Under the pieces are notes generated by a model. That model made no database searches, was not told the origin of the DNA, and saw only the letters and a list, made by a program, of their open reading frames with translations. DNA of 64,000 bases from Humulus lupulus (taxonomy: Eukaryota > Streptophyta > Magnoliopsida > Rosales > Cannabaceae), in assembly GCF_963169125.1 (NCBI RefSeq), contig NC_084800.1, positions 150,222,397 to 150,286,396 of the forward strand, given 5' to 3'. Below, piece by piece: positions 1 through 12,600 of this stretch. How positions within the stretch are numbered: position 1 is the stretch's first letter; each line of letters opens with the position of its first letter. The translations under genes were made by a program, and so were the position numbers.

Positions 1-228
1 CTACTACAAAACTGTACTTAGATGACACACATGAGATGACGTTTTTAGTAGACATGTCTTCTCATGTTAAGAATAAACATATGACGACTGACTCTCTATA
101 ACCGTCGTGCCATGCACAACAAAACTTACATTAGACAACAGTTCTTAGAAGAATGTCGTCACATGTTTATTTTTAACATAATAAGACAGCTCTACTCAAA
201 TTGTTGTCTCATGTGCGTTGTCTTATTA
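1..228. mobile_element. Foldback (CACTA-like) miniature DNA transposon, right end truncated
   Basis: The first bases (CTACTACAAAAC) resemble a plant CACTA terminus that begins one or two bases outside the window. Bases about 20-95 recur inverted at about 135-228: the block ATGTTAAGAATAAACAT is matched by its reverse complement with few mismatches, and CACATGAGA recurs inverted near the right end. The right arm ends at about 228 in a TTA-rich run and lacks the terminal bases present on the left. There is no coding capacity. The family is inferred from the terminus only. Confidence 0.45.
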
Positions 229-244
229 TTATTATTTTTTTAAG

Positions 245-1046
245 GCTTATTAGGATTTTTTTCCCCTGAACTATTACCAATCTAAATCGTGCCCCCGAAT
301 TTTTTAACTTGATAAAAATTCCCCCTGAATTATTCACAATACTAAAATGTGGGACTTCCGTCCAATTTCGCTAATGGAATGGTGATGTGGTAGTTTGGTG
401 GCCGATGTGGTATTGCCACGTCAATGCTTCGTCTATAATATAAATAATAAATATGATTCTTGCCCCCCGAACTATTACCATTACCAAATTATGCCCCCTG
501 ATTTTTAAAAATTTAAAATTAAACAATCTTTTGAATATTAAAAAAAGGAAAAAATCATTAAAATTAAAAAAAAAATTGATGGTGACAAAAATTTGGCTTG
601 GGTGTTGGGCATGCGTCAAAATGAGGGTAGTGACATCGTCGACAGACTGGGATCATATGGGTCCCTTGCGACATTCAACTTTGGTGTTGTCTTAAGTTTT
701 TATTTTGTATGATTTAATTTAATTTAAATAGTTTTTTAGTTTAATGCTTTTTATATTTTCTAATTAATTTTCAAAATATTGTTTAAATTTTAGAATTCGA
801 GGGGCATAATTTGGTAACAGTAATAGTTTGGGGGTAAAATCCTATCTATTTTTTAAATTATACACGTAGCAATCCACATCAGCACTCCAGTGTCGCCATA
901 TCACTATTTGGTTAGCAAAAGTTGACGAAAGTCCCACATTTCAATAACATGAATAGTTCAGGGAGAATTTTTAACAGGCCAAAAAATTCAGGAGGCACGA
1001 TTTGGTAGTAGTAATAGTCCAGGGGAAAAAAAAAATCCTAATAAGC
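245..1046. mobile_element. Non-autonomous DNA element with ~300-bp terminal inverted repeats
   Basis: The left end starts GCTTATTAGGATTT and the right end finishes with its reverse complement (AATCCTAATAAGC). The similarity continues for about 300 bp on each side (about 245-545 against 765-1046), including shared blocks such as CCCCTGAACTATTACCA and AATGTGGGACTT. The short central spacer is AT-rich. T-rich octamers flank both sides but are offset by one base, so the target duplication is not clean. There is no transposase; this is a MITE-like element, perhaps of Mutator type. Confidence 0.6.
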
Positions 1047-1499
1047 GTTTTTTAAAGGGTCTTAATATTAAATATACTTAATATTATTGGATCACGTATA
1101 TATTTTAATATTTATAAAAAATATTGTCTAGACATATCTATTAATACTTTAATTAGTTGTTAATTTTTTATATATAATATTATACTTTTAATTAATTATA
1201 TTATATTAATAATACTTTAAACTTAAATCAAATAAAAACATTATATGTCTAATATTAAGATATGTTACTCATGCATGTTTCTTATTTTTTTGAAACTACA
1301 AATAATTTATATAAAAAAAATTTAATATTGTAAAAAAAAGATTATTTTTTAAAAAGAGAAAAAAAAAAGTTTACATGTTTGATAAGTGATATAATTTTTT
1401 TTTAAAGTAATGAGTGACATAAATTAATTGTGTATTACACGTTTAATAAGTCTAATAAAATAATGAAACTTTATCAAAAAAAATTGAAATTGAAATACA
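1047..1499. other. AT-rich non-coding stretch
   Basis: Very AT-rich, with poly-T and poly-A runs and no plausible reading frame. It could be the upstream region of the leader-like segment that follows. Confidence 0.4.
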
Positions 1500-1830
1500 C
1501 AGCCACTTAGCCCCAAATGAAATTAACAAAAGAAGAAAAACCCCTAATCTTTTAATTCTCTAGTCTCTACTAGTTGGCTTCTCTGGATCTCACTCAAACT
1601 CAGCCTCTCAATCGTTTTTCTCTCACGCTCACGCTCACCCGCTCGATCTATTCTCTCTCACACTCAGCCCCCTCGATCCGTTCTCTCACTCAGCCTCTGC
1701 AAGAACTCAGCCTCTACAAGAACTCAGCTCTTGTCTTTCTCTCCATAACGTCGAGCTGCTCTCCTTCCCACCCAGCCTCGGCAAGAACCAGGCGACCCCA
1801 CTGATGCAAGAACAAGGCCACCATGGGGTA
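1500..1830 (+). other. Possible 5' leader exon of a host gene
   Basis: Base composition changes abruptly here to CT-rich DNA rich in CTCTC and CACTCA, after an AAACCCCTAAT-like segment, as in many plant 5' untranslated leaders. The reading frame it contains is a Ser/Leu/Thr-rich low-complexity translation with no recognisable domain, so I do not call it a protein. A GTAAAC donor-like site lies near 1827. Whether it belongs to the NAL1-like exon downstream is inference only. Confidence 0.3.
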
Positions 1831-4800
1831 AACTAGGCAGACCTCCAATTGTTTATGAGGTAATTTTTTTTTTCAGATTCAATTTAATATGGAGAAAATA
1901 CTTTAAATATAGTCAGTATATATTTTTTTTTGTTGGAATTATTTTTAATTAAGAGAATACACTCTGGTTCTTGTTGAATGGTTCTTGTTGATCGAGCGGG
2001 TGTACATAAAAGATTGAAGTGCTGGTTCTTGTTGAGTTTTAAAGAACTTGTTTGAATAGTTGTTGTTCTTAATTCTTTTCTGTGCATACCAGCTGTTTGT
2101 TTCATTGTTTTTCCTGAGTTGGAGTGCATAAATGTTTATTATTGGTGGTAAGGTGTCATTATAGGATCTTGATATTGTGTAGGAATTATTTTTGGGTGTT
2201 CAAGGTGTCATTACAGCTGAGAGTTGTCTTGACAACACCAAGATTAATTTTTTTTCTTCTTTGTTTGTTTAGATTGTTTTGGAACTATTCATTTTTTGCG
2301 CGTAATTTGGGTATGAGATTGTGAAGTAGATATTTATTTCTTTTTTGGGTTTGTTCAATTTGGTTTGATGTGTTTTGTGTTTTGAGTTTTGAAAATTTAA
2401 CATATAATTCAATAATAAAACGATAAAAATATGTGTTTTTGATCATCGCATTGGTTGTTGCATGTTGTATTAGTTAATTAATAGATTTATTCTTATGTGT
2501 TCTTATGCTATATTTGCTTCTGTTATGCAGATTCTTCTACCACAATGCTTATAGATGGTTTCCTGCATATGGGTTAGTTAATATCTTGTTCTGAAGGAGG
2601 TATGTGACAGTGTTAATAAATTGATGAAAGAACTCTGTTTTTTTTTATTTATTCAAGTGCTATTCATAAATTATTTCAATTATTTTTTTAGTCTCTCAAT
2701 TAAAAATCAGCAAGTATGTACACATATTACTATAATAAGTATCACCTAATACTTTGTATCATTAGGGCCAATGAAAACAGATCAGGATCACGATTCGTTT
2801 ATTGGAATTAAATCATTACCAAGAATTTGTAATCTTATAATATTGGGGCAGCCACATGCTTAAGGTTTTTAATTATTTTATTATTTGAGCTGTTTTCTTT
2901 AACCATTTTCTCTACATGGAATATTTACGCTTTCTTTGAATTTTTGAACATAATAAAAACCTAACCACAAACATGTATCAGTAATAAAAACTTTGCTTTT
3001 CTTTAAATCATAAAAGGGTAATTTTCTTTTCATTAGCTAAATCATCACGACAATTATATTAAGAGAAAAAGAAGAGGAAAAAAAGACGAATTAAAGACAA
3101 TACAAGAGCTACATTACTGTCCTTTCAAATTTCTACATCACAAATTTGTGGAAATGAATCAATTAAATCTACAAAAAGACAAATTAAGTTCTTGTTAGAA
3201 TCATCTTATTCCAACAAATCATTTACAAAGGCCAATCTCTATTGCAATGAAGTTGTCAATGAATAAAGTGAGCGTGAGAATATTACAAAGTTTGGTGATT
3301 TGTACATTTGTTTTATTTCCCCTGTTTCTGTCAATATTATTTTCTTGCTTTAGATTCCTTTACCTTTACATCAAGATGAATGACTACCTTCCACACCATT
3401 TCTGTCTATTGGAGAGTCTGTAATCTTCAGCGTACCGCTCTGCTGCTTGCCTTATTGCTTAGCTTGATGCTGAGACCAGTATGCATGAGCAACCAGTATG
3501 CATTTCCTTGGTTTAGTCCTTTTTCTTTTATCTTTTCAAGACATGTGATTGTGAAGAACTTGATTGAATAAAATTGTAAGGCTTTATATGAGTGAACTGA
3601 ATTTGTTTTATAGGCCAATTTTTACATATAAATCATCTTTCTTTTTTCCTATTATTATTTCTTGATGCAAAACTAATTGAAACCACATCATATTGAGTTA
3701 GAAAAAAATTCCTGTTTGCATTTTACATATTTAGGTTGCTAAGATCTTAATGTTGTATCAGCATTTTTGGGTAGGATTTATCCATTCTTAGAGTTCTACT
3801 TAATGAATTTCGTGATGGATGGTGTTTGTTTTGGATCTTGTTTGTCTATGGATTGAAACAATGAAGAGCCTTTTTATTTAATGGAGATTGTATGAGAAAG
3901 AAGAGTTCTCTGGGATAAAGTCAAATTTTGAGGATTTTGTGGGATTATTCGTTGTTGATCCCTATTACTTTTAAGGCTCTAAATTTAAAGAATTAAGTAT
4001 GTTTATTTTTCCTCTACTTTGCTAGATACCAGAGCAGTATTTTCATTTCCTGGCTGAGATTCCTCTCCAATCTAAAGATTATGCATTCCTTTGTTTTGTG
4101 GAAATGTATCTTAGAAAATAAGGACTAAAATCAGTAATGATTTTCTGATCACTTTCATATTCTTTACAGTTTTTATTTTGGTATTTTTTTTTATTAAATA
4201 AAGATATTGTATCATTATCTAAAAATTAATAAAAGTCGTGACAATTCTGTCAAATAATCCCCATAATCACCAAAATCACCAAAATCTAATGGAAAGTACA
4301 GAACAGTCTTTGATTCCCAAGTCAGAAAACAATGCGTTTAAAGTCTGAAGTTTGTCTTGCCCAAACTACTACCAAAAACTTGATTTGATCCTATATGAAC
4401 TCAATACAATCTTCAAAAAATCTCTTGTTCCTTTCTGACCATAATGTCCATAAAATGGCCAGAACAACAGTGATTCTATTATTCAGTTCAAAGTACAACA
4501 ATGACCATAAATTCTGTTATTCCTTATGGTTTTACAAGGAATTTAATTATTTCCTTATATATTTCCTTAAGTTATCTTTTACATTTGTCCCATGTTAAAC
4601 CTTGTGAACATTTTTTTATTGATGTTGTAGACTATGACCTATTTATTAGTGGTTATGTCATTGCTTGAAGATCGTTTTGGTTAGTGAAACTTAGCAACTT
4701 CTTTCTGGTTCTTCCACAGGCTGATTGATTGCTTTATTTGTATGTTCGTAGCCTTTGATAGATTTTACAATGTGTGGGCATGGCCCTCTATACTATTGCT

Positions 4801-5957
4801 TCACAGTTGATTTTGTTAGGCAATGGGATTGTTTTGTCATTTGTCGTTTTACAATTCTCATTTGGCTTTCTAGATTTGAGATCTGTTCTCAGCTAAAAAT
4901 TACAATATGTGTTGATTAAGCTTTTACATTGGTCACAGGTCAATAAAGTACAATGTTAAAAGAAGCCACTCCGTCATCATATGTCCTTTCCTTCTATAAG
5001 ATTTCCCAAACGTAGATGTGTTACTAATTGGTTCTTATGTCAATCCATGGTAAATATAGTATTGTCAAGTTAGATCAATCTGTAATTGATAATTTCTTAG
5101 AGGTTTTGTTTTGTTGGTCCTTTCAATTCAATGGCGTGGTCATATAGAACCAACAAAAGAACTATTTTTTTATCATCTATTTTTTGGGGATGAATCAACG
5201 ATACCAAAGAGTTGGGAAAAGGAAGCTTATTTACAACAAAGACATATGTCTTGCTTTCTTTTTTCTTATAAAAAATTAAACCAAAGTTTTCACACGTTCA
5301 GTTATTATGTAACTCAATATATGTTATGGCCTACTTTTCTATGGGCTTGAATTAAAAAATTGGAGTCTTTTTGGATATATTAGGTCAATCACTTCTCATC
5401 TGGCTTTTTGGTGTAAAGAGCTCAAAGGATTTTTATTTTTCTGATTTCTTTAGCGAGTGGATTTCTTGTTGTACCTAAGAAGACATCTTTCTTTATCTCT
5501 TTATACCTTTTTCTTATGTATGATAATATTTTACTGCTTCTTAAAATAAAGAAGAAAAAAATGTCAATGACTTTTCATTGGGTTTCGGATGTCTTATGAT
5601 ATGTTCAGTTGCTAATATGTTCTTGAGAACAAGTTTTATTGTTGACGGTGTTTCTTTTAGTCTCCCTCAAACAAGCTTCACTGATCTAGAATTGATAAAT
5701 AAAGTTATTATTGATGGGTCATATTCTCTGTATTATATTTGCCTGTGTCAAACACTGCAGGTTGGTTTGATTAAACTCACCATGGATGTAATGATTGGAT
5801 TATACTGATATTGATGGACATATGTTATTTTAGAAATTGAATATTCATTTTGACGTATCATGAATTCTTGAAACTGAGTTATTTTATCCTCCCTATACAT
5901 GCCATAAACCGTTCAAATAAAATTTTAATTCTTTTATTGCCTAATTGCTTCATTCCT
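1831..5957. other. Host non-coding DNA, probably intronic
   Basis: About 4.1 kb of T-rich DNA without a supported reading frame. Several strong acceptor-like sites occur (for example TTATGCAG near 2529, TGCTTTAG near 3352, CTTCCACAG near 4720, CACTGCAG near 5760), which would suit untranslated exons. The last 40 bases (to 5957) are a pyrimidine-rich run. With the GTCTA repeat these would abut the NAL1-like exon if element A were absent. I looked for the expected N-terminal NAL1 coding exons here and did not find them. Confidence 0.5.
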
Positions 5958-5962
5958 GTCTA

Positions 5963-6558
5963 TTGACCCTAGATTTGGGCAACTGACACGGAGTCACAAT
6001 TTTCTTGACGTGTATGAATGCGTTGAAAAGAACGTAATGACGAAAAGAATAAGAACACAAGAGTTTATAGTGGTTCGGCCCCAGGATCTGGTAATGACCT
6101 ACGTCCACTTGAATTGTTATTAGATTGAGATTCAAAGGAGTGATCAAAGAACTCGGGTTCAATGAGTTTCACTAGTCTCTAAAGAACAAATACAATATAG
6201 TTTCTAGTCACAAACGATTTAGAAGTCTAAAAAGAGAAAATAGAGCCCGATCCCCTTCCCTGAGCCCTCTCCTTCTATTTATAAGCTCAGGGAAGGGTTA
6301 CATTGATTTATTAAAGATATTATTTCCTAAATAATCGGATACTCAGGAAATCATGGGAGAGAATCTCGGATTCTACCATAACTGCCCAAGATCTTTTCCG
6401 CGTATAAAGTGCATACGACCAGGCTAGTCGTATGAAAAACTGATCGCCTGATACAGGGTGCTTTCCTGGTCGATAATCGAGCATGCATTCATCCAGGTGT
6501 CAGCCATGTGTAATTAATGCTTGCCACGTCATTCGCTTCTAACTTTTTGGATAACATT
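5963..6558 (-). repeat. Element A 3' LTR
   Basis: 596 bp, matching 17017-17612 along its whole length. On the minus strand it contains a TATA box (TTATAAATAG, plus positions about 6276-6285). It is followed on the plus side by CCCCCC at 6561-6566, which on the minus strand is the purine-rich tract just before the 3' LTR. The exact target repeat implies ends of AATGTT and GGTCAA (minus strand), slightly outside the usual TG..CA. Confidence 0.92.
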
Positions 6559-6570
6559 TTCCCCCCAAGT
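6557..6570 (-). promoter_or_regulatory. Element A polypurine tract
   Basis: The minus strand reads CTTGGGGGGAAAA directly against the 3' LTR, the expected primer site for plus-strand DNA synthesis. Confidence 0.75.
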
Positions 6571-6786
6571 TTGTTTGTTGCAACAAGTAACGAAGAAACT
6601 TAAGGGAACAACTGTTCATATCCCCACGACGTCTGTCAGAACCCCCGTGCATTCTTGTAAACCGTGACATAATTATGTCTAATCAAGCCTTTTCAGTTTC
6701 CAAAAAGGTAATTTTGACGGCTTGTCCACTTCCCCACGTCTTGAAAATGAGAAACGATGATTACTGCCTTTTGGTTGGCCCTTTGC

Positions 6787-6799
6787 TTTTTATAAGTAG
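6787..6799 (+). promoter_or_regulatory. TATA box of the antisense accessory gene in element A
   Basis: TTTTTATAAGTAG lies about 30 bp before a leader-like segment (about 6825-6956) that ends in a CCCAG/GTAAGA donor. A 436-bp leader intron (6957-7392) then ends in TTTGCAG six bases before the first ATG. This promoter lies outside the LTR and points against gag-pol. Confidence 0.55.
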
Positions 6800-7397
6800 A
6801 TCTTCCTTCTCCTTCAAGAAAATTTTTATTCATCAACTTTGCTAAAGTCTTCAAGAACCCGCACCAGTGTTCAGAGCTTCAAAAACCAGTCCGACGTTGT
6901 GTTGCAGGTCTTCCGATTCAAGCTTTTACCTTCCTCCGAATCATCTTCTCGCCCAGGTAAGAACTCTGTTCCTTTTTTATATGTGTTACGCCATGCCTTC
7001 TATTTTTCTACTCTGATGTGTTGCGTTCTTGAATAGGGCTTTTAGGGTTTATGATAGGAGACACCCTATATTCTGTAAAAGTGCGTCTTTACACCCGGTA
7101 TGGGTCTATTTAGGATTTTGATAGGTAGATTTTCTGATTTGGGACGTTAGGTTGTTGAAAGTTTCAACCTTTAGGCTAGACGAAAGAAAAACTGAAATTT
7201 TTCCGCCCTTTAGGAGTTGAAAAAGGTTCTTTTTAGAAAAAAAATTTCTTTCCTTTTCTGATTCAATTTATCCACGTTGAAGTCAGCGTAGGATTAGGAT
7301 GCTGCTGGCTACTTAGGCACGAGCAACGTTATCCCAGCTTCCCCACACTACTTCGCGGATTGTGTCTGATCTCCTCCATTGTCTGTTTGCAGTTCAT

Positions 7398-10085
7398 ATG
7401 CAAGACCCTTGGGGGGGAGAGAGACCTATCGAAGACGAACTCCTAGCCCAGCTGCTCAAAGTCGAAGAGAATCCATCCACATTGATTCCAGAAATCCCAT
7501 TTTCACGCCCTAAACCAAATCCTCCACCAGCTCCTGCCCAAAAAATGGCCAGAACAAAAACCAAGGCCAGAAAAAGACGCGACCCTCCTCAAAGTCAGCC
7601 TCCTGCTGACGCTCCCTCAACCAGTGGTCGAGGATAATTTCCTCCTGAGACCGAAGTTCAGGCACGTGCCCGACCTCGCCATGCCAACCAGATGACTGTC
7701 GAGTGGCACGTGGTAGCTCCGAGCATGGTGACCATTCGAATGGTCTCCAATTATTTAACCAAGTACAATCTGACGGGGGTGACCCTAGTCAGACCTACTG
7801 TCGACCAACGAGCCAACCTTCCAGGTGGGGCTTATAGCGCCTGGTCGAGATACCACCTTGAGGCGGGTGCCACCCTGCCTTTGCATTCATTTTTTCAAGG
7901 GGTGGTTAATTACTTCAAGGTGGCCTCTTTCCAGATTACCACAAACGGATACAGGATGCTGAGTGCACTTTACATCCTTTACAAAATCCAGAAATGGCCA
8001 ACCCCCTCCCCTCACGAGGTCAATTATTTATTTGACCTCAAATCCAACCCTAACCAAGACGATACGGGGATTTTTCATTTTTGCCATCAAGAGACCGGAC
8101 GCACCTTCCTGTCCGAGACCACCCATATCTCTAATGCAGGGAAGTATCACTTGGAGTACTTCCTCACACCTAATATTGCTGCGGATAACTTGGCGTTCAC
8201 CCGAGGAGGTAAGGAAAATAACGAGCCTTAAACCAGTAGTTCCTGCCCTTTAACTTTTTCTTGTCGTAACATTCTACTGTTCCACTATATTCTAGGTCCA
8301 TGGTTGCGCCCGACCCCCACTCCAGGAATGGAGTCAAGGGCAGCACTCTTAGCGGGTATGTCCAATGTTGCTAAGAGTGTAAAAAATTTGATCACCGAGG
8401 CTAACCTTACGCTGGCTGGCCTTAAAGGCTCTCCACCTACGACCAGTGAACCTGCGGCGGGTGGTGTTCATGCAGGGGGACGCGAGCAGGGTCCCGAGCA
8501 GCAGCCTCAATCACCTCCTAGGAGGAGGCCAACTGGGGTTACTATCAGGGAGCCTGCTGCTACCCATCGAGCAGCAGAACCGTCGGTCCCCAAGGACAAG
8601 GGGAAACAAAAGGCTATTGAGCCTGACGAACAGTCTGACGACTCATCGAATGTACACAGTACACAATTCTTGTTTTTAAATAACTTGCCCATTCCCGTCC
8701 ATCTATTTGACGGGGACGACAACTTTAGGAATGCTCCTTCTTTAAATTCAGATTTCTTCCAGGAACTAGATAGTTCTGTAGATAATGTTATGACTAGTAG
8801 GCATAGCTCGGGTACCTTACTTTTGCAACTCTTACATTCTAACTTTTGTTTCTTTGTGATCCTTTAAACTTATTGTTTGAATGTTATCCTTTGCGCAGGC
8901 ATGAATTCAGGGGACTTCTTTGCACACTATCAAGCTGCTGCCAAAGCTTCTGTCCCGAAGGACGGAAAAAGGGTCCGAGGGGAAAGTAGCAAGACCCTAG
9001 CGAAGAAAACTCGAACAGAAAATGCTTCCACAGACGCTCCCTCCAAAGATAACTTAACACATCCGCCTGCTCCCGAGAAGCAAACTCCCTCTCCTGCTGA
9101 TCCTTAGTCCTCCTCGAAGGTCGTAGACAAAGAGGCCATGGATTACTTGTCCGAAGGCTCCCTGCCCAGCCATGTAGTTGGCATGGCCAGGGAGAGGATA
9201 TATCGGCTCTCCAAGCATAAGCGCTCCTAGGTCGCCATCAATGACACTGCGACAATGGATATCCACGACATCATCAACAGAGGGTTGATCAAGATAGCCA
9301 GTGTAAGTTGTCTCATATTGCTTTATCCTTCACGCTAAACTTCCTTACTTAACCAATTTTTCCTTCAGGGGTTTTTGTCCTTGACTGCTAGCTGGCACCG
9401 AGCTGGGGCAATGGTCTCTCGAGAGAAGAACTTTGACTCCATGCTTGCCCAGGCTAAGCAAGTGCTTAAGGATGAGAAAGCCAAGCTGCTCGAGGAAAAC
9501 AGCAAGCTGCTTGGGGAGAACAAGGAGTTGTCTAAGCTAAACGAGCAGTTATGCAAGGAGCAATCCACTCTTACTCAAGAGCTTCAGGAGAGTGAAGATG
9601 CCCGAGAAAAAGCCAACGAGGAGCGGAAAAAATGGAGGGAGAGTGTTGTCCTTAATACCCGAGAGTGTAAGCAGTTGAATCTTGATCTGACTGCCAGCAG
9701 AGATGAGGTAACGAGGCTCGGGAAGCGGGTCAAGGAACTTGAGGAGCGCATTCAAGAGCTCGAGGAGGATGGTGCCAAAAATTTGGAGAAGTATAAGGAA
9801 GCCACCTTCCTAAGCTTTTATGATTTCTGCAAACATAACTAGGGGGCCAAAATCGACTACTTAGCTGAGAACTTGCAACAGTCATTAATGGCGGAATGCA
9901 CTGCTCGGTTTGAGGAGGAAAAGAAGGCCAAGGCCCATACCCCTGCTGCTGGTGCCAAAGATGATCCTCCAGCTGACAAGAATGTTCCTGCTCCAAATAA
10001 CTTATATTTTTATCTTTCACAATTTTTCCGGCCCACAGGCCTTTCTGTAAAGACAATTTCCTTTTATTGCTGCATGGGCAGCTAA
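7398..10085 (+). pseudogene. Antisense spliced accessory gene of Tat element A (gypsy-type transposon domain plus coiled coil)
   Basis: The model has coding exons 7398-8208, 8296-8811, 8899-9302 and 9369-10085. The introns begin GTAAGG, GTACCT and GTAAGT and end TTCTAG, GCGCAG and CTTCAG; their phases (1, 1, 0) keep one frame of 816 codons. Codons about 99-270 resemble the Pfam 'putative gypsy type transposon' family (PF04195, from memory), with a stretch like AGATLPLHSFFQGVVNYF. The last exon is a long Glu/Lys/Leu coiled coil. It runs opposite to gag-pol between integrase and 3' LTR, as accessory ORFs do in some Tat elements; their function is not established. Stops interrupt the frame at 7635 (TAA), 9105, 9228 and 9840 (TAG). 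Further or different exon borders are possible. Confidence 0.72.
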
Positions 10086-10732
10086 TTTTACTTATGTTTG
10101 AACAATTACATCCGAGCAGTACTGCTCGCGACGTACGGATTTTCCTTTTAATTTCATATTTACATCCGAGCACTAATTCTCGCGGTGTAAATGGTTGCCT
10201 TAATGATATTATAATATTTCTATTATAATACCTGTTCGCATGACCGAACTTAGCATAGTACTTTGGTTTGATTTAACAAAATCATAAATTTTGAAAAATA
10301 CTCTAAGTACTGTAGCATGCTTTCACTTATTTTGTTCATGTGTTTACATACCTCATGGTATGCTTTGCTATCGATGTGCCTTGTATGCCCCCCAAGTGAT
10401 CGAGGAGCTTTAGGTCCTTGGTCACTTGCCTTAACCACGACCTGTTTGAACATTTCTGCTCGATACGAAATTCAATACTTGTAATACAGCAAAACAACAC
10501 ACGTAATGAACAAATACTTGTAAAAATGAATTCACAAAAGTTGGCAAGAATGACTGGCTGTGCGCAGTCCATTATATTCTCGTATTAAAAATGGACCAAA
10601 CATGTCTTTACGAGTGATTCTAAAATAGAATCTTACATATACGAGCGATTAGCCATACAACGTGGCTAACCCTCTTTGCTAAACTTGTAAAAAGAAAAGT
10701 TGTATACAAGCCACTTCTTTAAAAAGGACTGT
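10086..10732. other. Spacer between the antisense gene and the pol end in element A
   Basis: AT-rich, with no supported gene. It holds a perfect 16-bp palindrome, CGAGCAGTACTGCTCG (10113-10128), and a nearby diverged second copy of the surrounding ACATCCGAGCA...CTCGCG block (about 10162-10190). It is the convergent 3' end zone of two opposed transcription units, so transcript ends may fall here. Confidence 0.5.
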
Positions 10733-11746
10733 TCACTGATAATACTTGCGCAGGTGTTCTCCATTCCAATAACATGGAACGAGATCTCCATTTAGGCGTG
10801 CAAGTTTGTAGGTGCCCGGAAGAAGGACTTCTTGAATCTGGTAAGGTCCTTCCCAATTAGGTCCGAGTACTCCAGCAGTGGGGTCGCGGGTGTTTAAGAA
10901 AACTCGTCGTAGCACCAAGTCACCGACATTGAATTTTCTTTCTTTAACTTTGGAGTTAAAGTACCGGGCAACTTTTTGCTAGTATGCAGCAACTCGGAGT
11001 TGGGCCTTCTCCCGTATCCCGTCAATTGAGTCTAGGGACTCCATCATTAGTTGGTTGTTCTGGTCCTGGTCGTATGTTAAGCGTCGATGTGAGGGGGGAT
11101 CTAACTCGACAAGTAACATAGCCTCATATCCGTAGGCCAGGGAAAATGGGGTGTGACCTGTCGCTGTTCGGTGAGACGTTCTATGCGACCAGAGGACTTC
11201 AGGCAGCTGTTCCGGCCATGCTCCTTTGGTTTCTTTGAGCCTCTTCTTTAGTGTATCCTTAAGATTTTTATTCACGGCCTCGACCTGCTCGTTTGCTTGG
11301 GGATGCGCAACTGAAGAGAAGCTTTTAATAATTCCGTGTCTTTTGCAGAAGTCGGTAAATAAATCGCTGTCAAACTAGGTTCCGTTGTCTGAAACTATCT
11401 TTCTGGGCAAACCATATCGACAAACAATGTTCTTGATGACAAAGTCAAGAACTTTCTTGGTCGTTATGGTAGCGAGTGGTTCAGCTTCGGCCCATTTGGT
11501 GAAGTAGTCGACTACCTCAACGGCGTATTTTACTCCACCCTTTCCTGTGGGTAGGGACCCAATCAAATCTATCCCCCACACCGCAAAAGGCCACGGACTT
11601 TGCATCTGTTTCAATTCATTTGGAGTTGTTCGTGGAATCTTGGAGAACCTTTGACACTTATCGCATCTTCGTACAAACTCCATTGAATCCTCGTTCATGG
11701 TTGGCCAGAAGTAGCCTTGCCTCAGAATCTTTTTTGCCAAACTCTA
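10733..11746 (-). pseudogene. Element A integrase, C-terminal part of pol
   Basis: Retroviral-type integrase that would insert element cDNA into chromosomes. In order on the minus strand: the zinc-binding region (Cys pair in CDKCQRF), catalytic core segments with WGIDLIG (first Asp) and VSDNGT (second Asp), then the C-terminal region with WEGPYQI. All segments share one frame, broken by TAG at 11744-11746, 11375-11377 and 10979-10981. By comparison with the family each TAG stands where glutamine is expected. It ends in a stop near 10733 and directly follows RNase H. Confidence 0.9.
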
Positions 11747-12600
11747 CCCCCCAGCGTGATCCCCACAGAAGCCTTCATGCACCTCTTTCATGAGTTCCTT
11801 AGCTTTTTCTGGTGTAACGCATCTGAGTAGTGGCATTGAATATCCTCTTCGGTACATAACACCATCGACCAGTATATATCTAGCAGCTTGCCTCTGTAGA
11901 GTTCTGGCTTTGTTTCTATCTGTTGGTAGCACACCGTTTGTCAGATACTCCAAGTAAGGTGCCATCCACGTATCCTTCATTCGAATTTCCATACTGGCTT
12001 CAACCGCCTGTATGCTTGGCTCACTCAATCTTTCTACTGGCACGATGTTCAAAGTGTCAGCATCTTTCGTGCTTGCGAGTTTGGCTAAGGCATCTGCGTT
12101 TGAATTTTGATCTCGCGGTATTTGCTGGAGGGTGTGCTTCGTGAACTGGGCTAGCAGATCTTTTGTTTTATTCAAGTAGGCCACCATTTTTAAACCTCGC
12201 GCTTGATATTCTCCTAGAACTTGGTTCACGACCAGCTGTGAGTCACTGTAAATATCAAGCGTCTTTATGCTCATGTCTTTCGCCATTCTCAATCCAGCGA
12301 GGAGTGCTTCATATTCGGCTTCATTATTTGACGCGGCAAAGTCGAACCTAATAGTGCAGTGAAATCGATGCCCCTCTGGCGTTATCAATATCACTCCCGC
12401 TCCCGCGTGGGATTCGTTGGACGACCCATCCGTAAATAACTTCCACGAAGGAGCTTTCTCTTGAGGCTCAGGCGCACTAGGCGATCCGCACTGCTCGCTG
12501 TTTGGGAGTTCTGTGAACTCTGCAATAATATCGGCCAATACTTGTCCCTTTACTGCTGCTCGCGGTGAATAAGTTATATCGAACTGCCCTAGTTCGACTG
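11747..12600 (-). pseudogene. Element A RNase H domain
   Basis: Type I RNase H, which removes RNA from the RNA/DNA hybrid during reverse transcription. The segment contains FTDGSS (first catalytic Asp), NNEAEYEALL (catalytic Glu) and IYSDSQLVVNQ (catalytic Asp), followed by a linker towards the integrase zinc region. A 1-bp deletion near 12603-12612 puts it out of frame with reverse transcriptase, and a TAG at 11744 separates it from integrase. Confidence 0.9.

Noticed and set aside
1574..1804. 76-codon frame in the leader-like region
   Set aside because: Low-complexity Leu/Ser/Thr translation of a CT-rich leader; no domain, and the start codon is not a convincing ATG.
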